Source: DASZPL01 sp035550315 (GTDB lineage Bacteria > Actinomycetota > Actinomycetes > JAFAQI01). Taken from it: a stretch of 48,017 nt of DNA. A model generated the notes under the pieces. That model was not told the DNA's origin and did not search any database. It saw nothing but the letters and a program-made list of their open reading frames with translations. A program made the position numbers and the translations under genes. Within the stretch, counting starts at the first letter, position 1. The number at the start of each line of letters is the position of its first letter. Location: NCBI GenBank assembly GCA_035550315.1, contig DASZPL010000019.1, forward strand, positions 1 through 48,017, written 5' to 3'. Of the stretch, positions 24,774 to 32,254 are shown one piece after another.

Positions 24774-25233
24774 GCATCTCGACCAGCCGATCGAGGAACG
24801 GGCGCTGCCCCTTCGTCAGCCGATCGCGGGCAATCTCGACAGAGCACCACTCCGCGCCGTCGACCTCCGGGAACTCCACGAGCGTCGCCGATCCGCGCGG
24901 CCACGGCATCGTGAAGGCGCCCGGCCGGATCGCGGCGACGTCGAGGTCGGCTTCGCCGGCCCATACGGTCAGCCGCTTGCCACTCGGCTGGCGCAGCTCG
25001 CCGAGCGGGACGAGTTGCTCGGTCTGGACCGGTACGGCGAGGCCGAGCTCTTCGGTGAACTCGCGCAGCGCCGCCGCGAGCGGCTGCTCGTCCTCGGCGT
25101 ACTCCCCTTTCGGGATCGACCAGGCCGCGGCGTCCTTGCCCGCCCAGTACGGCCCGCCCATGTGCGCGATCAGCACCTCGAGGTCGCCGCCGGCGCGCCG
25201 CCAGAGCAGGATCCCCGCGCTGCGAACCGGCAC
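24760..25233 (-). CDS. NUDIX hydrolase
   Basis: 157 residues, GTG start. The NUDIX box is GEYAEDEQPLAAALREFTEELG (about 43-64; G-x5-E-x7-REx-x-EE-x-G), with the metal-binding REFTEE. Upstream strands are SAGILLWRRAGGDLEVLIAHMGGPYWAGKDAAAWSIPKGE and downstream is VEFPEVDGAEWCSVEIARDRLTKGQRPFLDRLVEML. It should hydrolyse a nucleoside diphosphate linked to another moiety. The subgroup with WAGKDxxxWSIPKGE is common in Actinobacteria; the substrate is unclear. It lies directly upstream of, but is probably not cotranscribed with, the ArsR pair because that pair has its own promoter. Confidence 0.92.
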   Translation of the reverse strand: MPVRSAGILLWRRAGGDLEVLIAHMGGPYWAGKDAAAWSIPKGEYAEDEQPLAAALREFTEELGLAVPVQTEQLVPLGELRQPSGKRLTVWAGEADLDVAAIRPGAFTMPWPRGSATLVEFPEVDGAEWCSVEIARDRLTKGQRPFLDRLVEMLDKN

Positions 25234-25284
25234 GACGACATCCTCGCGCGAGGTTCGTTACGGTTGCCAGATCGGGAGGATCAG

Positions 25285-25680
25285 ATGACCGATGCACAGT
25301 CCGACGCCGTCGCCGAGCTAGCGGCGCAAGTACGCGAGGCCTTGGCCGCCGCGGATCTCGAGCGCTTCGCCGATCTGCTCGACCCGAACGTGACCTGGGG
25401 GGCTCCCGGCGACGCCGCCCCCGCCTGCCGCAACCGCAGCCAGGTGCTCCGGTGGTACGCCCAGGGGCGAGCCGACGGCCGGCGAGCCCGGGTCCTGGAC
25501 GTGACCACACATCGCGACAAGATCCTGGTCTCGATGCTGGTCTCGGACCGCGATCCAGCGGATGACGACGCCGACGCCCCGCGATGGCAGGTGCTCACCG
25601 TCGTCGACGGCCGGGTTGCCGACATCCGCGGTTACGACGACGAAGCCACCGCGCGCGCCGCCGTCTACCAGCGGTTGTAG
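25285..25680 (+). CDS. NTF2-like / SnoaL-type fold protein
   Basis: 131 residues from ATG 25285, with a strong GGGAGGA ribosome binding site. The sequence pattern (AAQVREALAAADLERFADLLDPNVTWGAPGDAAPACRNRSQVLRWYAQGRADGRRARVLDV... and WQVLTVVDGRVADIRGYDDEATARAAV) is that of the alpha+beta barrel SnoaL-like family. It is a single-domain protein. Such proteins bind or modify small hydrophobic molecules or act as subunits; no specific role can be given. Its 3' end forms one arm of a long inverted repeat with the convergent nrdJ 3' end. Confidence 0.82.
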   Translation: MTDAQSDAVAELAAQVREALAAADLERFADLLDPNVTWGAPGDAAPACRNRSQVLRWYAQGRADGRRARVLDVTTHRDKILVSMLVSDRDPADDDADAPRWQVLTVVDGRVADIRGYDDEATARAAVYQRL

Positions 25681-25818
25681 CTGGGGCTGACAAGGCCGCA
25701 GGCAGCGCCGCGTGCTCGTAGCACGCAAGCGACCGAGAAGCGGGGCCGCCGCGGAATCGTGAGCGAAGCGAGCGACTTCGTGGGGTGCAACGCAGTCAGC
25801 GTCAGCTACAACCGCTGG
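25668..25818. repeat. Long inverted repeat spanning the ends of two convergent genes
   Basis: CCAGCGGTTGTAGCT at 25668-25682 is repeated as its exact reverse complement AGCTACAACCGCTGG at 25804-25818 (15 of 15). Inside this, GGCTGAC/GTCAGC at 25685-25691 and 25795-25800 also pair. The arms contain both genes' stop codons. The 103-base interior also has smaller self-pairing pieces (for example GTGCTCGTAGCAC). It may act as a two-way terminator or be a mobile-repeat relic. Confidence 0.6.
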
Positions 25819-28800
25819 TCGAGCCGCAGGATTCGCAGACGTAGCAAGAACCCGCGGGGCGCATCTTGACGCCGCAGGACAGGCAGAGCGGCGCGTCGGC
25901 CGCGGTGCCTTGCTGCGCCTCGATCAGCTCGGTCGACGAGCGGGCCTCGACCGGCGCCGGGGCCGCGGCCGCGGCGTCGCCGAGCTCCGGGTGGGCGTTC
26001 GGCGACTCGACCGGGACGCTGTCGCGCAGCGTCTCCGGGTCGATGTCCTCCTCGTCGGCGACCGGCGCAGTCGGCGCGCCGTACGACGACGCGACGCTCG
26101 CCGCCCGCTCGGCGGCGGTGAAGATGCCCAGCTCGGCGCGGGTTTCGTACGGCAGGTAGTCGAGCGCCAGCCGGCGGAAGATGTAGTCCATCACCGACTG
26201 CGCCATCCGGATGTCGGGGTCGTCGGTCATGCCGGCCGGCTCGAACCGCATGTTGGTGAACTTCTGGACGTAGCTCTCCAGCGGCACGCCGTACTGCAGC
26301 GCGATCGAGATCGCGATCGAGAACGCGTCCATCACGCCGGCCAGCGTCGAGCCCTGCTTGCCGAGCTTGAGGAACACCTCGCCGAGGCCGTCGTCCGGGT
26401 AGGAGCCGGCGGTCATGTAGCCCTCGGCGCCGGCGACGGAGAACGACACGGTCTGGCTGGGCCGCCGCTTCGGCAGCCGCTTGCGGACCGGCCGGGCTTC
26501 GGCGGCCGGCGCCTCGGCGACGGCACCCGTCTTCTTCGCCTTCGCGTCGGACAGCGGCTGGCCGACCTTGCAGTTGTCGCGGTAGATGGCGAGCGCCTTC
26601 AGCCCGAGCTTCCAGCCCTGGTAGTAGATGTCCGCGACCTCTTCGACGGTCGCCGACTCCGGCATGTTGACCGTCTTGGAGATCGCGCCGGAGATGAACG
26701 GCTGGGTCGCGGCCATCATCCGGACGTGGCCCATCGGCGAGATCGACCGCTCGCCCATCGCGCAGTCGAACACCTCGTAGTGCTCCGGCCGCAACCCGGG
26801 AGCGTCAATGACGTTGCCGTGCTCTGCGATGTGTTCGACGATCGCTTCCACCTGCTCGGCCTGGTAGCCGAGCTTGGTCAGCGCGCGCGGCACGGTCTGG
26901 TTGACGATCTGCATCGACCCGCCGCCGACCAGCTTCTTGAACTTCACCAGCGCCAGGTCCGGCTCGATGCCGGTGGTGTCGCAATCCATCATCAAGCCGA
27001 TGGTGTTATGGCTCACGAGGCCGTTCGCGACATACGTCACGTTGCTCGGGACCGAGAGGTCGTACGTCGGCTGGACACCGCCGTCCTCGTTGACCGCAAC
27101 CCGCTCGAACAAGTAGCCGAGTCCGTGCCCGAGACGCGGGTCACGAGTCTCCTCGAACAACTCCTCAGCGGTGTTGCGAGCGACGCCGCCGCTCTTCGCG
27201 AGCGAGGAGACAACGACCGAACGGTGAGCCGAACCGACCGGCGCGACCTCGTCCCATACCGAACGCGGCAGGTAGATCCGATCGCGGTTGCCCACATGTC
27301 TCGCCGGGAAGCCGTCCAACAGTCGCGTCTTACGACCGCCCAAAAAACCGACCAGCTCGGCGTACCGGTGAGCGTGGTCAAGGTTGCGCAGCCGCAGTTG
27401 GAGCTGCCGGCCGCCCCAACCGCTCACGGTCTCGCGAGTCGTCGTCGCGAGGCCGAGGGCAAGCAGCATGGTCCGCACCTCTGCGGCGAACCCCTCGCTC
27501 GCGGTCGACACCATCGGCACACCAGCGGTGACGCTGCCGTCGGCCTCGAACAGGCCGCGCAAGAAAGCCGCATAGATCTCCGGGTCGTTGCTTTCGAGCA
27601 GCGCGGACGGAACGCGCGGCGTCCAACCCTTGCCAACGTGATCCGTCGATGGCAACAGCTTGGCGAATCCCGCCGCCTGCCACCAGCGCGCGAGTCGCAC
27701 GGACTGCAGCGTTACCTCGACATAACCCGGCTGCTGCTGGGTCACCGGCTCGAGGTTGAACAGCGACTTGCCAAGCACGCGCAGCCGCTCGACGACATCG
27801 AGGTCGGTCTCCGCGACACAGAGCCGAATGCCCTTCGCGTGCACGCTGCCGTCGCCCATGAAGTAGCCGACGAGTTCGGCCAACTCGACATCGACGGCAT
27901 CCGGCACCTGAACGCTACGGTCACCGGCGTAGTACGCCTGGTCGAGCACCGGCAGTGGCACGCGGCGCGGCTCACCGACCATGGTCTCCAACTGCACCGG
28001 CACCAGGTCGCCTTCAGCCACATCGGCCAGTCGCTTCCATGTCCACCCGCCGGTCGCCTCATCGACGACCTTGATGCGGTGAGCAAGCGTGCCCTGGATC
28101 TGGTAACCGCCGGCGGTGACGACGCGGCGCGTCGGCTCCTCGCCGTTGACAAAGAACTTCGTGGTCCGCTGCGGGCCTTCGTCGGTCGACACCCGGACAT
28201 CGAGGTCCTGCCACCGCTCGCCGTAGACATCGCCGAGCTGGTCGAGCCGCACGAGGCCCCGGTCGGTCGTAATGAGCGTGTCGCCAGTTAGGCAGCCGGT
28301 CGGAGCGAGCACCGAAGCCTGCGCGTTGCGCCAGCCGTTCTTCTCGCCGATCGCGAGGCCCTCCTGCCAGACCTTGGTGGCGGCGGCCAGCACCCGCGAC
28401 GCGTCAGCATCGACCGCCCGCACCGCGTCGTTGGCAGCGGCGTGCTTGCGCATCACCCGCTTGTGCGGCTCGGCGTTGCGCGCGTAGCCGTCGTACGGTC
28501 CGACGACGCCGGCCAGCTCGGCGGACCGCTTGTACGCCGTGCCGGTCATCAGTGACGTAATCGCCGCGGCGAGCGAGCGGCCGCCCTCGCTGTCATAGGC
28601 GTGGCCGGTCGCCATCAGCAGCGCGCCGAGGTTGGCGTAGCCGATGCCGAGCTGGCGGTAGGCGCGCGTGGTCTCGCCGATCGCCTCGGTCGGGAAGTCG
28701 GCGAAGCAGATCGAGATGTCCATCGCGGTGATGATGAACTCGACCGCCTTCGCGAACGTCTCGGCGTCGAAGGTGTCGTCGTCGCCCAGGAACTTAAGCA

Positions 28801-30376
28801 GGTTCAGGCTGGCGAGGTTGCACGACGAGTTGTCGAGGTGCATGTACTCGCTGTTATGCGCGATCACCCCATCGACGCCACCAACGACAAAGTTATGCGT
28901 GTCCTCAACCTCGAGATCAAAGACATCCACGGGTTCGTCGAGCTCGACGGCTTCGACGCGCAGGACATGGACCGCTTCGCCGTTACTGACCAGGCGATCA
29001 CCCGCTAGCAATGCTTCGGCCGCGACCCATCGGCCGCTGTCGAGCAGATAGCGATGCTCTGGCGTGCTGCTGATGGAGAGACTGCTCGAGGTCGTCACGC
29101 GGCAAAGCTGAGTGGTCCGACCCGCAATCCAAACGTTGCGGACCGGTCGCAGGACGAATCCGCCAGCCTGGAGATCGCGCGTACGAACCTGAATGGACTG
29201 CCCGGCCTGCCACGACTTGAGCAACACGTCGAACGTGATGGCGCCAGCCGCCGTTTCCACCTCGGTCTCACCGGTAAAGCAGCAAGGGTTAGAGGCCGTG
29301 ATCCGGCCGGTCTCCGGCGTGGTGTGCCAGTCGTTGATGGTGTCGTCGTACTGGATGCCGGGGTCGGCGCACTCCCAGGCGGCCTGCGCCATCTTGCCGA
29401 ACAGCTCCTTGGCGTCGACCGTCTCGATCACCTCGCCGGTCTGCCGGGCCCGCAGCCCGAACTCGCGGCCTTCCTCGACGGCGCGCATGAACTCGTCGTT
29501 CACCCGGACCGAGTTGTTGGCGTTCTGGTACTGCACGGACACGATGTCCTTGCCGCCGAGATCCATGTCGTAGCCGGCGTCGCGCAGCGCGCGGATCTTG
29601 TCCTCTTCCCGCGCCTTGGTCTCGATGAACTCCTCGACGTCCGGGTGGTCGACATCGAGGATCACCATCTTGGCGGCCCGGCGGGTGGCGCCACCGGACT
29701 TGATCGTGCCCGCGGACGCGTCGGCGCCGCGCATGAAGCTCACCGGCCCGGAGGCGGTGCCGCCGGAGGACAGCAGCTCCTTGGACGAGCGGATGCGGGA
29801 GAGGTTCAGCCCGGCGCCGGAGCCGCCCTTGAAGATCAGGCCTTCCTCGCGGTACCAGTTCAGGATCGAGTCCATGGTGTCGTCGACCGCGAGGATGAAG
29901 CAGGCGGAGACCTGCTGCGGGGCGGACGTGCCGACGTTGAACCAGACCGGCGAGTTGAAGCTGAAGACCTGGTGCACCAGCATGTGGGTCAGCTCGTGCT
30001 CGAAGATCTCGGCGTCGGCCGGAGTGGCGAAGTAGCCGTGCTCTTCGCCGGCCCGGCGGTAGGTCAGCACGACCCGGTCGATCAGCTGCTTCAGGCTCGA
30101 CTCCCGCTCCGGCGAGCCCACGGCGCCGCGGAAGTACTTGGTCGTGACGATGTTGGTGGCGTTCACCGACCAGTCGGCGGGGAACTCGACGCCGCGCTGC
30201 TCGAAGTTGATCGAACCGTCGCGCCAGTTGGTCATGACGACGTCGCGGCGCTCCCAGGTCACCTCGTCGTACGGATGGACCCCCGGCTTGGTGTAGACGC
30301 GCTGCAGCCGCAGGCCGCGGTTACGCCGCGTCGTGCTGCCAGCTCCGCGCGACGCGCCGCTCACCGTCTCGGTCAT
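25802..30376 (-). CDS. nrdJ: B12-dependent ribonucleotide reductase (class II), with two in-frame inteins
   Basis: 1524 residues before splicing, 951 after. It makes dNTPs from ribonucleotides with adenosylcobalamin. Catalytic blocks are visible: SFNSPVWFNVG, ILNWYREEGLIFKGGSGAGLNLSRIRS, FMRGADASAGTIKSGGATRRAAKMVILDVDHPD, SNPC/SEYMHLDNSSCNLASLNL and VLAPTG/TIGLMMDCDTTGIEPD (slashes are intein sites). The C-terminus has a Cys-rich tail (LCLSCGVKMRPAGSCYVCESCGSTSGCS) for redox or zinc. It starts at ATG 30376 after GGAGAGG. nrdR lies 28 bases upstream, making an nrdR-nrdJ operon. It depends on splicing of both inteins for function. Confidence 0.97.
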   Translation of the reverse strand: MTETVSGASRGAGSTTRRNRGLRLQRVYTKPGVHPYDEVTWERRDVVMTNWRDGSINFEQRGVEFPADWSVNATNIVTTKYFRGAVGSPERESSLKQLIDRVVLTYRRAGEEHGYFATPADAEIFEHELTHMLVHQVFSFNSPVWFNVGTSAPQQVSACFILAVDDTMDSILNWYREEGLIFKGGSGAGLNLSRIRSSKELLSSGGTASGPVSFMRGADASAGTIKSGGATRRAAKMVILDVDHPDVEEFIETKAREEDKIRALRDAGYDMDLGGKDIVSVQYQNANNSVRVNDEFMRAVEEGREFGLRARQTGEVIETVDAKELFGKMAQAAWECADPGIQYDDTINDWHTTPETGRITASNPCCFTGETEVETAAGAITFDVLLKSWQAGQSIQVRTRDLQAGGFVLRPVRNVWIAGRTTQLCRVTTSSSLSISSTPEHRYLLDSGRWVAAEALLAGDRLVSNGEAVHVLRVEAVELDEPVDVFDLEVEDTHNFVVGGVDGVIAHNSEYMHLDNSSCNLASLNLLKFLGDDDTFDAETFAKAVEFIITAMDISICFADFPTEAIGETTRAYRQLGIGYANLGALLMATGHAYDSEGGRSLAAAITSLMTGTAYKRSAELAGVVGPYDGYARNAEPHKRVMRKHAAANDAVRAVDADASRVLAAATKVWQEGLAIGEKNGWRNAQASVLAPTGCLTGDTLITTDRGLVRLDQLGDVYGERWQDLDVRVSTDEGPQRTTKFFVNGEEPTRRVVTAGGYQIQGTLAHRIKVVDEATGGWTWKRLADVAEGDLVPVQLETMVGEPRRVPLPVLDQAYYAGDRSVQVPDAVDVELAELVGYFMGDGSVHAKGIRLCVAETDLDVVERLRVLGKSLFNLEPVTQQQPGYVEVTLQSVRLARWWQAAGFAKLLPSTDHVGKGWTPRVPSALLESNDPEIYAAFLRGLFEADGSVTAGVPMVSTASEGFAAEVRTMLLALGLATTTRETVSGWGGRQLQLRLRNLDHAHRYAELVGFLGGRKTRLLDGFPARHVGNRDRIYLPRSVWDEVAPVGSAHRSVVVSSLAKSGGVARNTAEELFEETRDPRLGHGLGYLFERVAVNEDGGVQPTYDLSVPSNVTYVANGLVSHNTIGLMMDCDTTGIEPDLALVKFKKLVGGGSMQIVNQTVPRALTKLGYQAEQVEAIVEHIAEHGNVIDAPGLRPEHYEVFDCAMGERSISPMGHVRMMAATQPFISGAISKTVNMPESATVEEVADIYYQGWKLGLKALAIYRDNCKVGQPLSDAKAKKTGAVAEAPAAEARPVRKRLPKRRPSQTVSFSVAGAEGYMTAGSYPDDGLGEVFLKLGKQGSTLAGVMDAFSIAISIALQYGVPLESYVQKFTNMRFEPAGMTDDPDIRMAQSVMDYIFRRLALDYLPYETRAELGIFTAAERAASVASSYGAPTAPVADEEDIDPETLRDSVPVESPNAHPELGDAAAAAPAPVEARSSTELIEAQQGTAADAPLCLSCGVKMRPAGSCYVCESCGSTSGCS
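27005..28294 (-). other. Intein 2 of NrdJ (430 residues, LAGLIDADG endonuclease)
   Basis: Residues 695-1124. The insertion is between VLAPTG and TIGLMMDCD, +1 residue Thr. Block A is CLTGDTLITT, block B QGTLAHRIK, block F PTYDLSVPSNVTYVANG and the terminal VSHN. A central LAGLIDADG endonuclease has both catalytic-type motifs, LVGYFMGDGS and FLRGLFEADGS, each with its Asp, so the homing enzyme looks intact. Boundaries follow from restoring the VLAPTGTIGL sequence. Confidence 0.93.
28853..29281 (-). other. Intein 1 of NrdJ (143-residue mini-intein)
   Basis: Residues 366-508 of the NrdJ precursor. The insertion is after SNPC and before SEYMHLD, with Ser as the +1 residue. Splicing residues are present: Cys1 (CFTGETEV), block B STPEHRYL, block F VDVFDLEVEDTHNFVV and the terminal VIAHN. 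At 143 residues it has no homing endonuclease domain, so it is a mini-intein. Boundaries are set by restoring the uninterrupted SNPCSEYMHLD sequence of class II reductases. Confidence 0.92.
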
Positions 30377-30404
30377 GCCTGGTCCTCTCCTGCTGATGGG
30401 CTAG

Positions 30405-30884
30405 TCAGTTCAACGCTGCGGCGACCGGGATCCGTCCCGATCGACGGGCTTTCAACGCGGCGACCTCGCGGGCGAAGTCGTCGAGCGAGGTGAAGTTGCG
30501 GTAGACGCTCGCGAACCGCAGGTAGGCGACCTCGTCGAGCTCGCGCAGCGGCTCGAGGATCGCCAGGCCGACCTCGTGCGCGGCGATCTCGGCGGCGCCG
30601 CTCGCCCGGACCGTGTCCTCGACCTGCTGGCCGAGCCGGGCCAGCGCATCTTCGTCGACCGGCCGGCCGGAGCAGGCCTTGCGCACGCCGTCGATCACCT
30701 TGCTGCGGCTGAACGGCTCGATCACACCGGAGCGCTTACGGACGGCCAGGCTGGCGGTCTCCTGCGTCGTGAACCGCCGGTGGCAGCTCGGGCAGGCGCG
30801 CCGCCGCCGGATCGTCGCACCGTCGTCGGCGACCCGAGAGTCGATCACGCGGGAGTCGGGGAAGCGACAAAACGGACAATGCAT
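30405..30884 (-). CDS. nrdR: Ribonucleotide reductase transcriptional repressor NrdR
   Basis: 159 residues from ATG 30884 (GGAGG upstream). The N-terminal zinc ribbon uses Cys 3, 6, 31 and 34 (MHCPFC and CPSC), with RVADDGATIRRRR between. The ATP-cone domain follows (SRSKVIDGVRKACSGRPVDEDALARLGQQVEDTVR). NrdR senses ATP/dATP and represses ribonucleotide reductase operons through NrdR boxes. It is the first gene before nrdJ and probably controls both. Gene order nrdR - LysM gene - lexA matches the mycobacterial layout. Two NrdR-box-like repeats lie upstream (30943-30986). Confidence 0.97.
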   Translation of the reverse strand: MHCPFCRFPDSRVIDSRVADDGATIRRRRACPSCHRRFTTQETASLAVRKRSGVIEPFSRSKVIDGVRKACSGRPVDEDALARLGQQVEDTVRASGAAEIAAHEVGLAILEPLRELDEVAYLRFASVYRNFTSLDDFAREVAALKARRSGRIPVAAALN

Positions 30885-30942
30885 CGCGTTTCGCCTCCTG
30901 CCGTCGCCGTCCACCGGTTTCGGCGCCCTGTGGATCAGTTGT

Positions 30943-30986
30943 TCCACAATCTGTGGACGAATTACACCGGTGTAACACAAGATGTT
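30943..30986 (-). promoter_or_regulatory. Paired NrdR-box-like repeats with a central palindrome
   Basis: TCCACA-ATC-TGTGGA (30943-30957) is a perfect inverted repeat. AACA-CAAGA-TGTT (30974-30986) is a second, weaker one. Their centres are 30 bases apart, close to three helical turns, as expected for paired NrdR boxes. A perfect 14-base palindrome TTACACCGGTGTAA (30962-30975) lies between them. A weak promoter (TTACAC, 18 bases, GATTGT) overlaps the first box. This is the control region of nrdR-nrdJ. Confidence 0.7.
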
Positions 30987-31068
30987 GGGGAGCGAACGTA
31001 CGTCGTCGCCGCCGCCCGCGCAAGCATTCGGTGCAACTTTTTTCCCGGGCGTGTCGCCAGCCCCACCA

Positions 31069-31380
31069 CTACCGGTATCGCGGCACCAGCAACCGCTCGC
31101 CGGGCAGCACAGTCGGGCTGGTCAGGTGGTTGAGCTGCTCGATGTCACCAATTACGACCCGGGGGTCGACGTGCGGCGCGATCCGCGACGCCACCGACCA
31201 CAGCGTGTCGCCCGCTTCGACGGTCACGGCAGCAGCGTGGTTGCGCTGCGGGTCGGCCGCCTGGCTGGTCGCCCGGCCGATCGTCAGGCCGGCGACGACC
31301 GACAACACCATCACCAACAACACCAGCGCCACCCGGCCGCGGCGGGTGAGCCTCAGCGTGCCCATCCTCAGCGTGCCCAT
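31069..31380 (-). CDS. LysM-domain membrane protein divergent from lexA (ChiZ/YneA/DivS-like division regulator)
   Basis: 103 residues from ATG 31380. A basic start, one membrane segment (VALVLLVMVLSVVAGLTIG), then a LysM domain (VTVEAGDTLWSVASRIAPHVDPRVVIGDIEQLNHLTSPTVLPGERLLVPRY) that would bind peptidoglycan. By position and layout it matches mycobacterial Rv2719c (ChiZ) and Bacillus YneA: a damage-induced division inhibitor next to lexA. SOS box 31420-31435 lies 40 bases upstream of its start. A 15-base tandem repeat at the start duplicates MGTLR, so ATG 31365 is an alternative; the ribosome binding site GGAGGG favours 31380. Confidence 0.85.
   Translation of the reverse strand: MGTLRMGTLRLTRRGRVALVLLVMVLSVVAGLTIGRATSQAADPQRNHAAAVTVEAGDTLWSVASRIAPHVDPRVVIGDIEQLNHLTSPTVLPGERLLVPRYR
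31351..31380 (-). repeat. Perfect 15-base tandem repeat at the start of the LysM gene
   Basis: CCTCAGCGTGCCCAT occurs twice without a gap (31351-31365, 31366-31380). On the coding strand it duplicates the start codon and the next four codons (MGTLR MGTLR). A gain or loss of one unit keeps the frame and would change the start-to-promoter distance. Confidence 0.85.
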
Positions 31381-31419
31381 CCGGCATCCCTCCTCGCCCC
31401 CGTCGGTCCTCCAGTTCGA

Positions 31420-31435
31420 TCGAACGCCCGTTCGA
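31420..31435. promoter_or_regulatory. Perfect SOS box between the LysM gene and lexA
   Basis: TCGAAC-GCCC-GTTCGA, a perfect inverted repeat matching the actinobacterial SOS box. It is flanked by two copies of the palindrome TTCGATCGAA (31415-31424 and 31431-31440). It lies 40 bases before the LysM start and 125 bases before lexA, and could repress both. TCGAAC-GTAT-GAACGA at 31436-31451 is an imperfect copy. Confidence 0.88.
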
Positions 31436-31488
31436 TCGAACGTATGAACGAGTTGTACCACGACCGGCCGACAAAAGTCGCGACACGT

Positions 31489-31504
31489 TCGAACAGGTGT
31501 TTGA
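31489..31504. promoter_or_regulatory. Second lexA SOS box (one mismatch), over the -35 element
   Basis: TCGAAC-AGGT-GTTTGA differs from the consensus at a single base in the right arm. It overlaps the -35 of the predicted lexA promoter (TTGAAA at 31501-31506), as expected for LexA autorepression. Confidence 0.82.
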
Positions 31505-31529
31505 AAACCGGCCGTTCCGCCGTTACGGT
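31501..31529 (+). promoter_or_regulatory. lexA promoter
   Basis: TTGAAA (31501-31506), 17 bases, TACGGT (31524-31529). The lexA ATG follows 31 bases later, leaving a short leader with a good ribosome binding site. The SOS box at 31489-31504 overlaps the -35. Confidence 0.65.
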
Positions 31530-31560
31530 CGACCGAGATTCCCGATCGAGGAGGCGACCG

Positions 31561-32241
31561 ATGGCGACGGTGCGGGAGATCCCGGACGGCCCGGCTGATG
31601 CCAGCGGCCTGACCACGCGGCAGCGCAAGGTGCTCGAGGTGATCCAGCAGTCGGTCGAGCGCCGCGGCTACCCGCCGTCGATGCGCGAGATCGGCGAGGC
31701 GGTCGGGCTGACCAGCACGTCCAGCGTGGCCCACCAGCTCGCCGCGCTCGAGCGCAAGGGCTTCCTACGCCGCGACCCCAACCGGCCGCGCGCGGTCGAG
31801 GTGAAGCAGCCGGCGAGCGGCGCGGCGGCGCCGATCGACCCGACCGGTGAGGGCGACGACCGGCCGGCGCCGACCTACGTGCCGGTGGTCGGGCGGATCG
31901 CCGCCGGCGGCCCGATCCTGGCCGAACAGGTGGTGGAGGACGTGTTCCCGCTCCCCCGCCAGCTGGTCGGCGAAGGGCAGCTGTTCCTGCTCCAGGTCAG
32001 GGGCGACTCGATGATCGAGGCCGCGATCGCCGACGGCGACTGGGTGGTCGTGCGCCAGCAGCCCACCGCCGACGACGGCGAGATCGTCGCGGCGATGCTC
32101 GACAACGAAGCCACGGTGAAGACGCTGCAGCGCCGCGACGGCCACGTCTGGCTGCTGCCGCACAACCCCGACTACTCGCCGATCGACGGCGACGACGCCG
32201 TGATCCTCGGCCGGGTCACCGCGGTGCTTCGCCGGGTGTGA
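31561..32241 (+). CDS. lexA: LexA repressor of the SOS response
   Basis: 226 residues, with ATG 31561 preceded by GAGGAGG. The N-terminal winged helix-turn-helix is LTTRQRKVLEVIQQSVERRGYPPSMREIGEAVGLTSTSSVAHQLAALERKGFLRRD. The C-terminal peptidase domain cleaves itself between Ala 115 and Gly 116 (GRIAAGGPILAE), with Ser 150 (GDSMIEAAI) and Lys 187 (EATVKTLQ) as catalytic residues. RecA filaments trigger the cleavage. Operators are at 31420-31435 and 31489-31504. The divergent LysM gene, recA and the DUF222 gene carry matching boxes, so this is the hub of the SOS circuit in the window. Confidence 0.98.
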   Translation: MATVREIPDGPADASGLTTRQRKVLEVIQQSVERRGYPPSMREIGEAVGLTSTSSVAHQLAALERKGFLRRDPNRPRAVEVKQPASGAAAPIDPTGEGDDRPAPTYVPVVGRIAAGGPILAEQVVEDVFPLPRQLVGEGQLFLLQVRGDSMIEAAIADGDWVVVRQQPTADDGEIVAAMLDNEATVKTLQRRDGHVWLLPHNPDYSPIDGDDAVILGRVTAVLRRV

Positions 32242-32254
32242 CCCGGCAGGCCAA

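Noticed and set aside
25910..28291. A 793-codon open frame opposite nrdJ
   Set aside because: It is entirely antisense to the reductase and intein 2 and has no family resemblance. The sense frame encodes intact RNR and intein motifs.
27005..28294. Intein 2 as a frameshift-disrupted reductase or as two separate genes
   Set aside because: The frame is continuous with both exteins, and the junctions restore a normal reductase sequence. It is therefore an intein, not a break.
31037..31043. A run of six T bases as a possible rho-independent terminator
   Set aside because: No stable stem lies upstream on the plus strand and no plus-strand gene ends there. On the minus strand the run reads as A.
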